DNA from: Mycolicibacterium austroafricanum
GTDB taxonomy: Bacteria > Actinomycetota > Actinomycetes > Mycobacteriales > Mycobacteriaceae
Reading direction: 5' to 3'
Assembly (NCBI RefSeq): GCF_902705885.1
Contig: NZ_CACSIP010000002.1
Location: 1-56,469 of the forward strand
Length of the DNA: 56,469 nucleotides
The notes under the pieces were generated by a model. The model was not told the DNA's origin and searched no databases. It worked only from the letters and a program-made list of their open reading frames with translations. Below, piece after piece: positions 10,165 through 18,829 of the stretch. Numbering within the stretch: the stretch's first letter is position 1; each line of letters opens with the position of its first letter. The translations under genes were made by a program, and so were the position numbers.

Positions 10165-10584
10165 ATGTTGAGCATCGAGGAGATCTCGGATCGTTTGGAA
10201 ATCCAGCAGCTGCTGATCGACTACTCCACGGCGATCGACCAGCGGCGCTTCGACGACCTCGACGCGGTGTTCACCTCCGACGCCTATATCGATTACCGGG
10301 CCGCCGGGGGCATCGCCGGGCAGTTCCCCGAGGTCAAGGCGTGGCTCTCGGAGGTGCTGCCGAACTTTCCGGCGTACTACCACATGCTGGGCAACGTCGA
10401 CGTGCGTGTCACCGGCGACACCGCGACCTCGCGGGCGATCTGCTTCAACCCGATGGTGATGGGGGGCGACCAGGAGCAGATCTATTTTGTCGGCATCTGG
10501 TACCTGGACGAGTTCGTCAGGACCCCGCAGGGGTGGCGGATGAGCAGGCGTGTCGAGGAGAAGTGTTTCGACAAGATCCTCTGA
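10165..10584 (+). CDS. NTF2-fold (SnoaL-like) protein
   Basis: A 139-residue protein of the SnoaL/NTF2 superfamily. It shows the helix EEISDRLEIQQLLIDYSTAID, then FDDLDAVFTSDAYIDY and the strand-rich second half typical of the cone fold. Such domains occur in isomerases, dehydratases and ring-hydroxylating subunits, but no specific activity can be assigned. I prefer the ATG at 10165; a GTG at 10150 in the same frame is possible. It converges with a second NTF2-fold gene five bases downstream. Confidence 0.85.
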   Translation: MLSIEEISDRLEIQQLLIDYSTAIDQRRFDDLDAVFTSDAYIDYRAAGGIAGQFPEVKAWLSEVLPNFPAYYHMLGNVDVRVTGDTATSRAICFNPMVMGGDQEQIYFVGIWYLDEFVRTPQGWRMSRRVEEKCFDKIL

Positions 10585-10589
10585 CCCGC

Positions 10590-11081
10590 TCAGCGGACCA
10601 GCCGACGCGCCACCCTCGCCGTCAATTTCTTGATCCGGTCTGAGATGTACAGGGAGAAGACGACGTTGAAGATGTCCTCCCGCAGCCTGGTCAGCGTGGA
10701 GCTGGTGATCAACCACCGGCCGTCGATCTTCTCGTACGTCTCGTCGTAGTGGCCGTACCCGCGCAGGTTCACCCCGGGCGCCAGTCGAACGACGTCTTCC
10801 AGAGCCCAGACGGCGCGCGCGGTCGTCGCCGAGGTCAGTTCGATCTCCGGAGCATGCACCTGGTGCACCGTGGCCCGGTCGCCGAGGCTGCTGCGGGTGA
10901 AGGCGACAAAAGGATCGGCACCGACGATGACCTTGCCGCCCGCGCCGGCGGTGTCGCTGCGGAAGCCGTCGGTGAACAGGGTGCGCCAGGAGTCCCAGTC
11001 CTTGGTGTCCAGGTGCCGGCAGTAGCGGGCCTTCAGCTGCTTGATCGACTCGATCTCCAAGAGAAGGGCGGCGTCATCCAT
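10590..11081 (-). CDS. NTF2-fold (SnoaL-like) protein
   Basis: A 163-residue SnoaL-like protein with the usual helix IESIKQLKARYCRHLDTKDW and the strand ending HVHAPEIELTSA. The Tyr/His/Asp triplet in this helix is common in the family, but the reaction is unknown. It is divergent from rpsP and convergent with the other NTF2-fold gene, five bases away. The position between a dacB-type gene and rpsP matches a small conserved gene in M. tuberculosis. Confidence 0.86.
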   Translation of the reverse strand: MDDAALLLEIESIKQLKARYCRHLDTKDWDSWRTLFTDGFRSDTAGAGGKVIVGADPFVAFTRSSLGDRATVHQVHAPEIELTSATTARAVWALEDVVRLAPGVNLRGYGHYDETYEKIDGRWLITSSTLTRLREDIFNVVFSLYISDRIKKLTARVARRLVR

Positions 11082-11142
11082 GCGAGCGAGGGTGACACCG
11101 GCCGCCTCGATTGTAAAGGTTCAGCGGAGCCGGCCGGCGCTG

Positions 11143-11188
11143 GATTTCGTCCTGCGGAGCGGGCTCTGGCACAATGAGCGGCTGTCTG
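11143..11188 (+). promoter_or_regulatory. Candidate rpsP promoter, shared motif with rplS
   Basis: GATTTCG at 11143-11149 is followed after 16 bases by CTGGCACAAT (11166-11175) and then TGTCTG at 11183-11188. The same arrangement stands before rplS at 14392-14438. I read these as -35-like and extended -10-like elements of a shared ribosomal-protein promoter type. The leader to the rpsP start would be about 115-125 bases. Confidence 0.55.
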
Positions 11189-11302
11189 CCTCGGGACTCC
11201 GGCCCCGCGGCGGTCACACACGTAAGGCAAAACCGGACCGGGCAGCCCGCCCGCGTCGCTCGAATTGCCAACGTGGCAATCAACAGGAGAATCCGCACCA
11301 CC

Positions 11303-11818
11303 ATGGCTGTCAAGATCAAGCTCGCCCGTTTCGGGAAGATCCGCAATCCCCAGTACCGCATCTCCGTCGCCGACGCACGCAACCGTCGCGACGGTCGCGC
11401 CATCGAGGTCATCGGCCGGTACCACCCCAAGGAGAATCCGAGCCTCATCGAGATCGATTCGGAGCGCGCCCAGTACTGGCTCGGCGTGGGCGCCCAGCCC
11501 ACCGAGCCCGTCCTGCAGCTGCTCAAGATCACCGGTGACTGGCAGAAGTTCAAGGGTCTGCCCGGCGCCGAGGGCACGCTGAAGGTCAAGGAGCCCAAGC
11601 CCAGCAAGCTCGACCTGTTCAACGCCGCGCTCGCCGAGGCCGATGGCGGTCCGACCGGCGAGGCCACCCAGCCCAAGAAGAAGAAGGCGCCCGCCAAGAA
11701 GGCCGAGCAGGCCGACGAGAAGGCTGAGCCTGCCGCCGAGAAGGCTGAGCCTGCCGCCGAGGACAAGGCCGAGACCGAGACCGCCGCCGAGAGCGCCGAC
11801 GCTCCCAGCGAGAGCTGA
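11303..11818 (+). CDS. rpsP: 30S ribosomal protein S16
   Basis: A small-subunit protein needed for assembly of the 5' domain of 16S rRNA. The start [20 protein letters not shown] and the core to about residue 100 are canonical. At 171 residues it is about twice the usual bacterial length. The extra C-terminus is low-complexity, rich in Lys, Ala and Glu, as in other mycobacteria. The ATG at 11303 follows AGGAGA at 11285-11290; upstream frame extension is not plausible. It leads the operon rpsP-khpA-rimM-trmD. Confidence 0.97.
   Translation: MAVKIKLARFGKIRNPQYRISVADARNRRDGRAIEVIGRYHPKENPSLIEIDSERAQYWLGVGAQPTEPVLQLLKITGDWQKFKGLPGAEGTLKVKEPKPSKLDLFNAALAEADGGPTGEATQPKKKKAPAKKAEQADEKAEPAAEKAEPAAEDKAETETAAESADAPSES
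11720..11761 (+). repeat. 21-bp tandem duplication in the rpsP tail
   Basis: The 21-base unit beginning AAGGCTGAGCCTGCC occurs twice, exactly, at 11720-11740 and 11741-11761, and encodes the repeated heptapeptide KAEPAAE. It lies in the disordered extension of S16, where length change is probably tolerated. Confidence 0.9.
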
Positions 11819-11826
11819 GCACGCCG

Positions 11827-12069
11827 GTGAGTTCAGTCGTCGTCGACGCCGTCGAGCATCTGGTCCGCGGGATCGTCGACAACCCCGATGACGTCCGGGT
11901 CGACATGGTGACCAACCGCCGCGGGCGCACCGTCGAGGTGCACGTCCATCCCGAAGATCTCGGCAAGGTCATCGGGCGTGGCGGGCGCACTGCGACCGCG
12001 TTGCGCACCCTGGTGGCCGGTATCGGTGGCCGGGGTATCCGCGTCGACGTGGTGGACACCGACCAGTAG
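11827..12069 (+). CDS. khpA: KhpA-like KH-domain RNA-binding protein
   Basis: An 80-residue single KH domain with the RNA-binding loop [15 protein letters not shown]. This family (KhpA, formerly UPF0109) binds RNA, in some species as a heterodimer with KhpB/Jag. The GTG start lies 8 bases after the rpsP stop and the stop lies 10 bases before rimM, so it sits inside the ribosome-maturation operon, as in M. tuberculosis. Confidence 0.93.
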   Translation: MSSVVVDAVEHLVRGIVDNPDDVRVDMVTNRRGRTVEVHVHPEDLGKVIGRGGRTATALRTLVAGIGGRGIRVDVVDTDQ

Positions 12070-12079
12070 GAATCCGCCC

Positions 12080-12610
12080 ATGGAGCTGGTCGTCGGGCGC
12101 GTGGCGAAGGCGCACGGCGTCACTGGTGAGATCGTCGTCGATGTCCGCACCGACGATCCGGACGGTCGGTTCGCGCCCGGGGAGACGCTGCGGGGCCGCG
12201 CTTCTCGCGGCGGTTCCGAACGCGACTACACCATCGAATCCGTTCGCGAACACTCCGGCCGGCTGCTCGTGCGGCTGGCCGGAGTCCGCAGCCGTGACGC
12301 CGCCGAGGCGATGCGGGGCACGCTGTTCCTCGTCGACTCCGACGATCTGCCGCCGATCACCGAAACCGACGAGTTCTACGACCATCAGCTCGAGGGACTG
12401 CGGGTGCGGACCGTGGCCGGCGAGGATGTCGGCACCATTGCCGAGGTGTTGCACACCGCCGCCGGTGAGCTGCTCAGTGTCAGATCCGCGCAGGGAGCCG
12501 AGATCCTGATCCCGTTCGTCCAGGCGATCGTCACGGCGGTGTCGCTGGCTGATGGTCTGGTGGAGATCGATCCGCCCGACGGACTGCTCAATCTCGACGA
12601 CCTCGCGTGA
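12080..12610 (+). CDS. rimM: 16S rRNA processing protein RimM
   Basis: A ribosome maturation factor that helps assemble the 30S head and binds S19. The N-terminal domain begins [16 protein letters not shown], the family signature, and the C-terminal PRC-barrel contains [10 protein letters not shown] and ILIPFV. The length of 176 residues is normal. It starts at ATG 12080 and ends 7 bases before trmD. Confidence 0.96.
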   Translation: MELVVGRVAKAHGVTGEIVVDVRTDDPDGRFAPGETLRGRASRGGSERDYTIESVREHSGRLLVRLAGVRSRDAAEAMRGTLFLVDSDDLPPITETDEFYDHQLEGLRVRTVAGEDVGTIAEVLHTAAGELLSVRSAQGAEILIPFVQAIVTAVSLADGLVEIDPPDGLLNLDDLA

Positions 12611-12617
12611 GGGTGTC

Positions 12618-13304
12618 GTGAGAATAGACGTCGTCACGATCTTTCCGGCCTACCTCGAACCACTGCGGCAGTCCCTGCCGGGCAGGGCGATCGAGGCCGG
12701 CACGGTTGAACTCGGTGTGCACGACCTGCGGAACTGGACCCATGACGTCCATCGGTCGGTGGACGACTCACCCTACGGCGGCGGCCCGGGGATGGTGATG
12801 AAGGCGCCGGTGTGGGGTGCGGCGCTCGACGAGATGTGTTCGGAGGAAACGCTTCTGGTGATTCCGACCCCGGCGGGGCGGTTATTCACCCAGGCCGATG
12901 CCGCGCGCTGGAGTGGTGAACGACATCTGGTTTTCGCGTGTGGCCGCTACGAAGGGATCGACCAGCGAGTCGCGCAGGACGCTTCGCGCCGGATGCGGGT
13001 CGAAGAGGTCTCGATCGGCGATTACGTCCTGCCCGGTGGAGAGTCGGCGGCACTGGTGATGATCGAGGCGGTGGTGCGCCTGCTGCCCGATGTGCTCGGC
13101 AATCCTGAGTCCCACCGCGACGATTCACATTCTGAACTGGTCGGGGGACTGCTGGAGGGCCCCAGCTACACCAGGCCGGCGAGTTGGCGCGGACTCGATG
13201 TGCCGGAGGTGCTGCTCTCGGGCGATCACGCGCGGATCGCCGCGTGGCGGCACCAGCAGGGTCTCGAGCGCACCTGGGAACGTCGGCCGGACCTGCTGGA
13301 CTAG
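12618..13304 (+). CDS. trmD: tRNA (guanine-N1)-methyltransferase TrmD
   Basis: Methylates G37 of tRNAs using S-adenosylmethionine, and so prevents +1 frameshifting. The knotted SPOUT fold shows SPYGGGPGMVMK, FACGRYEGIDQR and EEVSIGDYVLPGGE. The length of 228 residues is standard. The GTG start at 12618 gives MRIDVVTIFP, the usual N-terminus. Its stop codon shares the tetranucleotide CTAG with the stop of the convergent lipoprotein gene. Confidence 0.96.
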   Translation: MRIDVVTIFPAYLEPLRQSLPGRAIEAGTVELGVHDLRNWTHDVHRSVDDSPYGGGPGMVMKAPVWGAALDEMCSEETLLVIPTPAGRLFTQADAARWSGERHLVFACGRYEGIDQRVAQDASRRMRVEEVSIGDYVLPGGESAALVMIEAVVRLLPDVLGNPESHRDDSHSELVGGLLEGPSYTRPASWRGLDVPEVLLSGDHARIAAWRHQQGLERTWERRPDLLD

Positions 13305-14242
13305 ATCCGCCCGCTGGGGAACATCGTCTGCACGGCCTCGGTGATGGTCTGCCGGGCGGTGTCGTCGTCGGCAGCCTGCATCGACGCGATGACCATCACA
13401 TAGCGCCGGTCGGGTCCGACGACGCCGGTGGACAAATGCATCCAGTCGGCGCCGATGCAGCACATCCAACCCTGCTTGACGGCCACCGGTTCGGCGAAGA
13501 TCCCCTCGGGGATGCCGAACCGCTGCGGGTAGATGCCACCGGGGACCATCCCGTCGGGTGCCGTGGGCGTCGATGCCGCGAGATCGGACAGGATCACCTC
13601 GGCCTGCTCCGGCGGCAGTCCGCCGGTGCCCGCCAGCAGCATGTCGTAGTAGCGCACCAGATCGGTGGCGGTGCTGACGGTGTTGAACCACCGGTCGTTG
13701 CCGGGCGGACGTGTCGCCCCCAGCCGGTAGCGGGCCACCACCCGATTGATGATCGCGCTGCCGCCGGAGCGGTTCCAGAAGACCTCGGCGGCGCTGTCGT
13801 CGGACGACCGCAGCATGACGTCGAGCGACCGCCGGTCCTCCGGCGACAGCGTGGTCTCACCCCGCGAGACCTGCAGGAGCAGGTCGTCGGCGATGAACAG
13901 CTTGACCACCGAGGCGATGGCGATCGTCATGCTGTTGCCGTTGGTCACCAACTGCCCGGTGTTGCGGTCGAGAACCGCCGCGGTGACGTCGGCGCCGGCC
14001 GCGGCGGCCTGGTCGGTGGCCTGCCGCTGGCGATCTGCGAGTCCCACGAACCCGGCGCTGGGCGCGTCCGGCGGCACCTCGGGCAGCGGAGCCAAGGCGC
14101 CCAGGGGGGCGACCACCGTCCGCGGCGGGCCCGACGGTGCCGGGGGTGAGCCGTGCACCTGGGCCCCGCACCCGGCGATGACAACGACAGCCAACGCTGC
14201 CGCAGTCATCGTGGTGACCAGCCGCAAAGGCCGCCTTCGCAT
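13301..14242 (-). CDS. LppW-like lipoprotein with serine beta-lactamase/PBP fold
   Basis: A 313-residue exported lipoprotein. The lipobox VIAGC puts the lipidated residue at Cys25. The mature part resembles class A beta-lactamases: SVVK as Sxx[13 protein letters not shown] at the SDN position (here SDD) and KQGWMC where KTG is expected. Catalytic competence is therefore doubtful. The position between trmD and rplS, in opposite orientation, matches M. tuberculosis lppW. The start at 14242 is the ATG with a true lipoprotein signal; the longer open frame upstream is antisense to the rplS leader. Confidence 0.88.
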   Translation of the reverse strand: MRRRPLRLVTTMTAAALAVVVIAGCGAQVHGSPPAPSGPPRTVVAPLGALAPLPEVPPDAPSAGFVGLADRQRQATDQAAAAGADVTAAVLDRNTGQLVTNGNSMTIAIASVVKLFIADDLLLQVSRGETTLSPEDRRSLDVMLRSSDDSAAEVFWNRSGGSAIINRVVARYRLGATRPPGNDRWFNTVSTATDLVRYYDMLLAGTGGLPPEQAEVILSDLAASTPTAPDGMVPGGIYPQRFGIPEGIFAEPVAVKQGWMCCIGADWMHLSTGVVGPDRRYVMVIASMQAADDDTARQTITEAVQTMFPSGRI

Positions 14243-14549
14243 CCGTGTCCTCCGTGAATTCTGCGGCGAATGTGCCGAGCCCGATGCCGAATGGTCGAGT
14301 CGGTATACCCGTTTTCCCAGGGTAACCTCATCAAACCCACCCCGCCTGCGCACGGACGTGGGCCCGCGCACCGGGGGGATGGGCGCACTCCGATTTCGGG
14401 TAATCGGAGTTCGTCTGGCACAATTGGGCAGTTGTCTGTGCACGGCCGGAACCGCCGCACGACTGCCCCAGACGTCCGAATCACCCATCGGCTCTGCGCG
14501 CGTCCCCGCGACGTCCGCCAGCGGCCCGAACAGCAAGGAAGTGTCTCCG
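14243..14549. other. Intergenic region upstream of rplS
   Basis: A 307-base gap between the divergent lipoprotein gene and rplS. Apart from the rplS promoter candidate at 14392-14438 I see no further gene. AAGGAAG at 14535-14541 serves as the rplS ribosome binding site. The leader downstream of the promoter is about 110 bases and could fold, but no recognisable r-protein leader motif was found. Confidence 0.6.
14392..14438 (+). promoter_or_regulatory. Candidate rplS promoter, shared motif with rpsP
   Basis: GATTTCG at 14392-14398, then 16 bases, then CTGGCACAAT at 14415-14424 and TGTCTG at 14433-14438. The order and spacing nearly equal those before rpsP (11143-11188), although the flanking sequence differs. 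This supports conservation of a functional promoter rather than duplication. Confidence 0.55.
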
Positions 14550-14891
14550 ATGAACACCCTGGATTTCGTCGACCAGTCGTCGTTGCGCGACGACGTCCCG
14601 GACTTCGGCCCCGGTGACACCATCAACGTCCACGTGAAGGTCATCGAGGGCTCCAAGGAGCGCATTCAGGTCTTCAAGGGCGTCGTGCTGCGCCGCCAGG
14701 GCGGCGGGATCCGCGAGACCTTCACCGTGCGCAAGGAAAGCTATGGCGTCGGTGTCGAGCGGACCTTCCCGGTGCATTCGCCCAACATCGACCACATCGA
14801 CATCGTCACCCGCGGTGACGTCCGTCGCGCCAAGCTGTACTACCTGCGTGAGCTCCGTGGCAAGAAGGCCAAGATCAAGGAAAAGCGCTGA
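14550..14891 (+). CDS. rplS: 50S ribosomal protein L19
   Basis: A 113-residue large-subunit protein at the 30S-50S interface. [17 protein letters not shown] sequence (here [13 protein letters not shown]), [21 protein letters not shown] and the basic C-terminus [12 protein letters not shown] are canonical. ATG 14550 follows AAGGAAG. The frame is open far upstream, but only from here does it look like L19. lepB follows after 48 bases. Confidence 0.97.
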   Translation: MNTLDFVDQSSLRDDVPDFGPGDTINVHVKVIEGSKERIQVFKGVVLRRQGGGIRETFTVRKESYGVGVERTFPVHSPNIDHIDIVTRGDVRRAKLYYLRELRGKKAKIKEKR

Positions 14892-14939
14892 CCTGCCGGG
14901 CGGCGTCGGAACCCGCGGCGCCCTGGCTACGCTGATCTC

Positions 14940-15794
14940 GTGACCGGACCCTCAGACGGCCGACCCGAACCCGACGACCTGTCGGCCGAGCGCACGCTCG
15001 GCACCGCAGACCCCGACGCTCCGGCGGCAGGCGCCGACGGGGAGCAGGAGCCGGCGAAGAAGAAGCGCGGCGCGGTGCGTGAGGCCGCCCTGCTGATCAC
15101 CATCGCGGTGGTTCTCTACTACGTGATGCTGACGTTCATCGCCCGCCCGTACCTCATCCCATCCGAGTCGATGGAACCCACGTTGCACGGGTGCCCCGGT
15201 TGCGTGGGTGACCGCATCATGGTCGACAAGCTGACCTACCGGTTCACCGAACCCGAGCCCGGCGACGTCGTCGTCTTCAAGGGCCCGCCGAACTGGAGCA
15301 TCGGCTACCAGTCGATCCGGTCGGACAACCCCGCGATCCGGTGGTTGCAGAATGCGCTCGCGGTTGTCGGGTTTGTCCCGCCCGACGAGAACAACCTGGT
15401 GAAACGGATCATCGCGGTCGGCGGTCAGACGGTCGAATGCCGGGCCGACACCGGGCTCACCGTCGACGGCGAACGGCTCGACGAGCCGTACCTCAGTCCG
15501 GACACCATGATGGCCGATCCCGCGGTGTACCCATGCCTGGGCAACGAGTTCGGACCCGTCACCGTGCCGGAGGACCGGGTGTGGGTGATGGGGGACAACC
15601 GCACCCATTCCGCGGACTCCCGGACACATTGCAGTAACCGACCCGAGGACGCCCAAGATGGGTTGCTGTGCACCGGAGACCCGGTCGCCGGAACGATCCC
15701 GGTGGAGAACATCGTCGGAAAGGCGCGGTTCATCGCCTGGCCGCCGTCGCGATGGGGCGGCGTGAGCTCGGTGGACCCGCAAGAACCCAGTTGA
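14940..15794 (+). CDS. lepB: Type I signal peptidase LepB
   Basis: Membrane protease that removes signal peptides from Sec and Tat substrates. A cytosolic acidic N-terminus is followed by one transmembrane helix (about residues 50-68). The catalytic serine is in IPSESMEPT (about Ser77), the general-base lysine in NLVKRIIAVGG (about Lys154), and box E is VMGDNRTHSADSR. The length of 284 residues is normal for mycobacteria. The start is GTG. Confidence 0.96.
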   Translation: MTGPSDGRPEPDDLSAERTLGTADPDAPAAGADGEQEPAKKKRGAVREAALLITIAVVLYYVMLTFIARPYLIPSESMEPTLHGCPGCVGDRIMVDKLTYRFTEPEPGDVVVFKGPPNWSIGYQSIRSDNPAIRWLQNALAVVGFVPPDENNLVKRIIAVGGQTVECRADTGLTVDGERLDEPYLSPDTMMADPAVYPCLGNEFGPVTVPEDRVWVMGDNRTHSADSRTHCSNRPEDAQDGLLCTGDPVAGTIPVENIVGKARFIAWPPSRWGGVSSVDPQEPS

Positions 15795-15813
15795 GCGCTG
15801 ACAGGAGGCCCAG

Positions 15814-16581
15814 TTGCGTGCTGCCTGGCCACCGAGGGTGGTGATCCGTAAATCGTCGGGCCTGCGCACCCTGGAATCCGCGCTCTACCGTGCCGGTCTG
15901 GGCCCGGTGGCCGGGGTCGACGAGGTCGGCCGGGGTGCGTGTGCTGGTCCGCTGGTGGTGGCGGCGTGTGTGCTCGGCCCCAACCGGCTGGAGAGCCTGG
16001 CGGCGCTCGACGATTCCAAGCGACTCAACGAGACCGAACGGGAGCGGTTGTTCCCGCTGATCCGTCGCTATGCGTTGGCCTACCACGTGGTCTTCATTCC
16101 TTCGGTCGAGGTGGACCGCCGAGGGGTGCACGTCGCCAACATCGAAGGGATGCGACGTGCGGTGGCGGGCCTGCCGGTGCGACCGGGGTATGTGCTCTCC
16201 GATGGATTCCGGGTGCCCGGCCTGCCGACACCGTCGCTGCCGGTGGTGGGCGGCGACGCCGCCGCGGCATGCATCGCGGCGGCGAGCGTGCTGGCCAAGG
16301 TCAGCCGGGACCGGCTGATGGTGGCCATGGAACAGGAACACCCCGGCTACGGCTTCGCTGAGCACAAGGGCTACAGCACCCGCGCCCACTCCGCCGCGCT
16401 GGCCAGTCTCGGCCCGTCCAGACAGCATCGGTATTCGTTCGTCAACGTGCGGCGTCTGTCGGCGCGGGAACCGGGGGGGCACGCCGAACTCGCGTGCGGG
16501 AAGATGAGCACAATGGGTTCCAGGATGGGTTCCAGGATGGGTCCGAGGGACTCCGATCGACATGAAGGACAGCTGAGCTGA
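15814..16581 (+). CDS. rnhB: Ribonuclease HII
   Basis: Cleaves RNA in RNA-DNA hybrids, including single ribonucleotides in DNA. The catalytic DEVGRG motif appears near residues 36-41 ([14 protein letters not shown]), with DDSKRLN and LSDGF later. The TTG start follows AGGAGG at 15803-15808 by 5 bases and gives [14 protein letters not shown], which matches the known mycobacterial N-terminus. The last 25 residues hold a short MGSR repeat. The TGA stop overlaps the next ATG by one base. Confidence 0.95.
   Translation: MRAAWPPRVVIRKSSGLRTLESALYRAGLGPVAGVDEVGRGACAGPLVVAACVLGPNRLESLAALDDSKRLNETERERLFPLIRRYALAYHVVFIPSVEVDRRGVHVANIEGMRRAVAGLPVRPGYVLSDGFRVPGLPTPSLPVVGGDAAAACIAAASVLAKVSRDRLMVAMEQEHPGYGFAEHKGYSTRAHSAALASLGPSRQHRYSFVNVRRLSAREPGGHAELACGKMSTMGSRMGSRMGPRDSDRHEGQLS
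16513..16548 (+). repeat. 12-bp tandem repeat in the rnhB 3' end
   Basis: ATGGGTTCCAGG occurs twice exactly (16513-16524, 16525-16536), and a third unit (16537-16548) has two changes. It encodes [12 protein letters not shown], outside the catalytic domain. Confidence 0.9.
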
Positions 16582-16886
16582 TGAGTGCCGAAGATCTCGA
16601 GAAGTACGAAACCGAGATGGAGCTCTCGCTCTACCGCGAGTACAAGGACATCGTCGGACAGTTCAGCTATGTCGTGGAGACCGAGCGGCGGTTCTATCTG
16701 GCCAACAGCGTCGAAATGGTGCCGCACAACGCCGACGGCGAGGTCTACTTCGAACTGCGACTGGCCGACGCCTGGGTGTGGGACATGTACCGCCCCGCGC
16801 GGTTCGTCAAGCAGGTCCGGGTGATCACCTTCAAAGACGTCAACATCGAAGAGGTCGAAAAGCCCGAGTTGCGGCTGCCCGAATAA
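16581..16886 (+). CDS. DUF2469 family protein
   Basis: A 101-residue conserved actinobacterial protein ([24 protein letters not shown]...). It is acidic, with no signal peptide and no known function. It overlaps rnhB by one base (TGATG), as the M. tuberculosis Rv2901c-rnhB pair does. It is the last gene of the conserved core block before the accessory region. Confidence 0.93.
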   Translation: MSAEDLEKYETEMELSLYREYKDIVGQFSYVVETERRFYLANSVEMVPHNADGEVYFELRLADAWVWDMYRPARFVKQVRVITFKDVNIEEVEKPELRLPE

Positions 16887-17115
16887 CTTGCCTCGGGTAG
16901 CTTTCCCGGGTTCGGCTCCGATGAGTTGCCCTGCTGCCGGCGACCGACCGAATATTTGGTCAACATTGTCGAGAGGCGGGCAGACGTTGACCGGCGCGCA
17001 GTCGGACCGGATGCGCGAATGCCCGATGATCGCCAACAGGGTTCTGCCACCGTCGGCGCTGCACCACACGGTACGCATCATGATGGGCGTCCCCGGTTCG
17101 GTTCGGCGCGTGCGG

Positions 17116-18456
17116 TCACGAGGGACGGACGGCGACTCCCCGCAGGACGGTGTCACGAGCGAGGACCAGCGCGTTTCGGGTGCCGATCTCGGCAAGGATG
17201 TTCTCCGGGATCCACTGTTCGCCGATGATGCAGCGAGTGAGCATGTCCGCGCCGGCGCCCTCGATGTGAATCTCCCCGTCACGGATCCCGTCGGACAACA
17301 GGGCCTTCATCTGGCGGATCCGCTTCGTGAACGACCATGTGGGGTTCGCCGAGTCTGGTGGGGTGTGGCGCAGCCAGGCCAGCTGGATGCGGAACTCGTC
17401 GGGGAACTGGTCGAGCGCATTGATATTCAGCCAGCTCAACGCATCCAGCTTCTCGATCGCTGTGGAGTCCGACCGGACGATGTCCGCCCATGCGCCGCCG
17501 ACCTTGTGGCCGAACTCGAGCATGATCGACATCAGTAGTTCGTCCTTGGAGCCGATGACCCGGTACACGGTTCCGGTGCCCAGCCCCGCGGCCGAAGCGA
17601 TGTCGCGGATGGTCGTCATCTCGTAACCGCGCCTACCGAATTCCGCCCGCGCCACCGCGCGCACGTGCGCGGCCTTGAGGTCGGTGTCGTCCTCGGCGTC
17701 GACCCAACTCTTGATGACGTCTTCGGCGACGGCGAACGCGTTCGACCGGTCCAGGTCCGAATCGGAGGGGGGCTCGGCGGCGAGGCCCTCCAGCGCGATC
17801 CGGCACTTCAGGGTGGCCAGCCGATCGGTGTCGGCGTTGTGCCGGATGACGTCGAGGCCGACGTGCAACATGCTCTGACACAGACGGTCGGCCAGCGTCG
17901 GTAGGTCGACGTCCGAACGGATGTCGCCGCTCCACCGGCCGGCCCGCAACGCCTGCAGCATGGCCTCCTGGATCTTCTTCGGCTGCCGGGCAGTCAGCTC
18001 CATGAGCTCGGGGTCGTTGCTCGGCCCTTCGTAGAACGACATCTGCAGGGCGGCTCGATGTTCGACGGCGCATCGGGCGACCTCACGTCCGAGGTCGGTG
18101 ATCCGGTCGGTGACGCTGCGCTCGTCGGGCTGGTCGAGCCGTTCCAGCGTGACCTCGCCGATGCGATCGAGGTCGGCGTGGTAGAGCCGGATCAGCTCGA
18201 CGAGGATGGCTTCCTTGGACTCGAAGTGGTGGTAGAGACTGCCCGCCAGGATGCCCGCGGCGTCTGCGATCTGCTGAAGCGAGCTGCGCAGGCCGGTGGT
18301 GGCGATCACGGTGTTGGCGGTCTTGAGAATCTCGGTGCGTCGCGTCGCATCGACTGACGACGTCGGCACTGCGGTGAGTTTTGCGGCGCCCGGACTCTTC
18401 TCGGGCGTGCGACCGCCGCGTTTCGAGACCCGCCCTGCGGGGTCGGCACCTGCCAT
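17116..18456 (-). CDS. Tandem TetR-type transcriptional regulator (two HTH modules)
   Basis: A 446-residue protein with two complete TetR DNA-binding modules, whereas normal TetR proteins have one and about 200 residues. The first HTH is SSLQQIADAAGILAGSLYHH with FESKEAILVELI (about residues 58-90). The second is MTTIRDIASAAGLGTGTVYR with VIGSKDELL (about residues 278-310). Each is followed by its own all-helical ligand-binding-type region. It is transcribed divergently from the putative lipid-oxidation operon and is probably its regulator. The 229-base gap on its 3' side holds no recognisable gene. Confidence 0.9.
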   Translation of the reverse strand: MAGADPAGRVSKRGGRTPEKSPGAAKLTAVPTSSVDATRRTEILKTANTVIATTGLRSSLQQIADAAGILAGSLYHHFESKEAILVELIRLYHADLDRIGEVTLERLDQPDERSVTDRITDLGREVARCAVEHRAALQMSFYEGPSNDPELMELTARQPKKIQEAMLQALRAGRWSGDIRSDVDLPTLADRLCQSMLHVGLDVIRHNADTDRLATLKCRIALEGLAAEPPSDSDLDRSNAFAVAEDVIKSWVDAEDDTDLKAAHVRAVARAEFGRRGYEMTTIRDIASAAGLGTGTVYRVIGSKDELLMSIMLEFGHKVGGAWADIVRSDSTAIEKLDALSWLNINALDQFPDEFRIQLAWLRHTPPDSANPTWSFTKRIRQMKALLSDGIRDGEIHIEGAGADMLTRCIIGEQWIPENILAEIGTRNALVLARDTVLRGVAVRPS

Positions 18457-18465
18457 TTCTTGATC

Positions 18466-18624
18466 CTACTGACCGCGCAATGCGACGAGGGGACGGTCGT
18501 AGGGCGGATCCGAGGCGTCGTGCGAGGCAACTCTCATCGAGCCAGCCATCATCGCGATCACGTCGTCGGTGATCTGGGAAACCGACTCCGCGTTCCACGC
18601 GATGACACAGACGCGGTCGATCAT
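18466..18624 (-). CDS. Possible small ORF upstream of the tandem TetR gene
   Basis: An open frame of 52 codons beginning MIDRVCVIAWNAESVSQITD and ending ALRGQ, 9 bases before the tandem TetR start and in the same frame. Third codon positions are mostly G or C and the peptide looks protein-like, but no ribosome binding site stands out. It may be a leader gene, a remnant of a larger gene, or chance. Confidence 0.3.
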   Translation of the reverse strand: MIDRVCVIAWNAESVSQITDDVIAMMAGSMRVASHDASDPPYDRPLVALRGQ

Positions 18625-18738
18625 CTCTCACAGACGCTGTCGCGCCGCTCGAGACGGTCGACCCATCGTCCGCCGGACGGCGTCATGTGGTCGGCTGCGG
18701 GTCGATGTGTACCTCGGCCTGGCGGCGGGATCCGATGA

Positions 18739-18788
18739 TTGACGCTGACGGGCGGCAAGGTTATGGTCTGAACAAATATTAGGTTCGG
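18739..18788 (+). promoter_or_regulatory. Promoter with inverted repeat, upstream of the P450 operon
   Basis: TTGACG at 18739-18744 and TATGGT at 18762-18767 are separated by 17 bases, a good sigma-A promoter. Just downstream, CTGAAC (18768-18773) and GTTCGG (18783-18788) form a near-perfect inverted repeat around an AT-rich 9-base centre. A repressor bound here would cover the transcription start. The divergent tandem TetR protein is the obvious candidate. Confidence 0.6.
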
Positions 18789-18829
18789 GAAGCTGCCGGC
18801 GATGCCGAAGGTCTTGCGCAGGAGGTCGG

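Larger units (their letters stand above)
18457..18829. other. Divergent intergenic region
   Basis: A 373-base region between the tandem TetR gene and the operon starting at 18830. It contains the possible small ORF on the minus strand (18466-18624) and a plus-strand promoter/operator at 18739-18788. Nothing recognisable lies in 18625-18738. Confidence 0.6.

Noticed and set aside
10120..10716. N-terminal extension of the second D,D-carboxypeptidase
   Set aside because: The extension is antisense to the NTF2-fold gene; the signal peptide starts at 10119.
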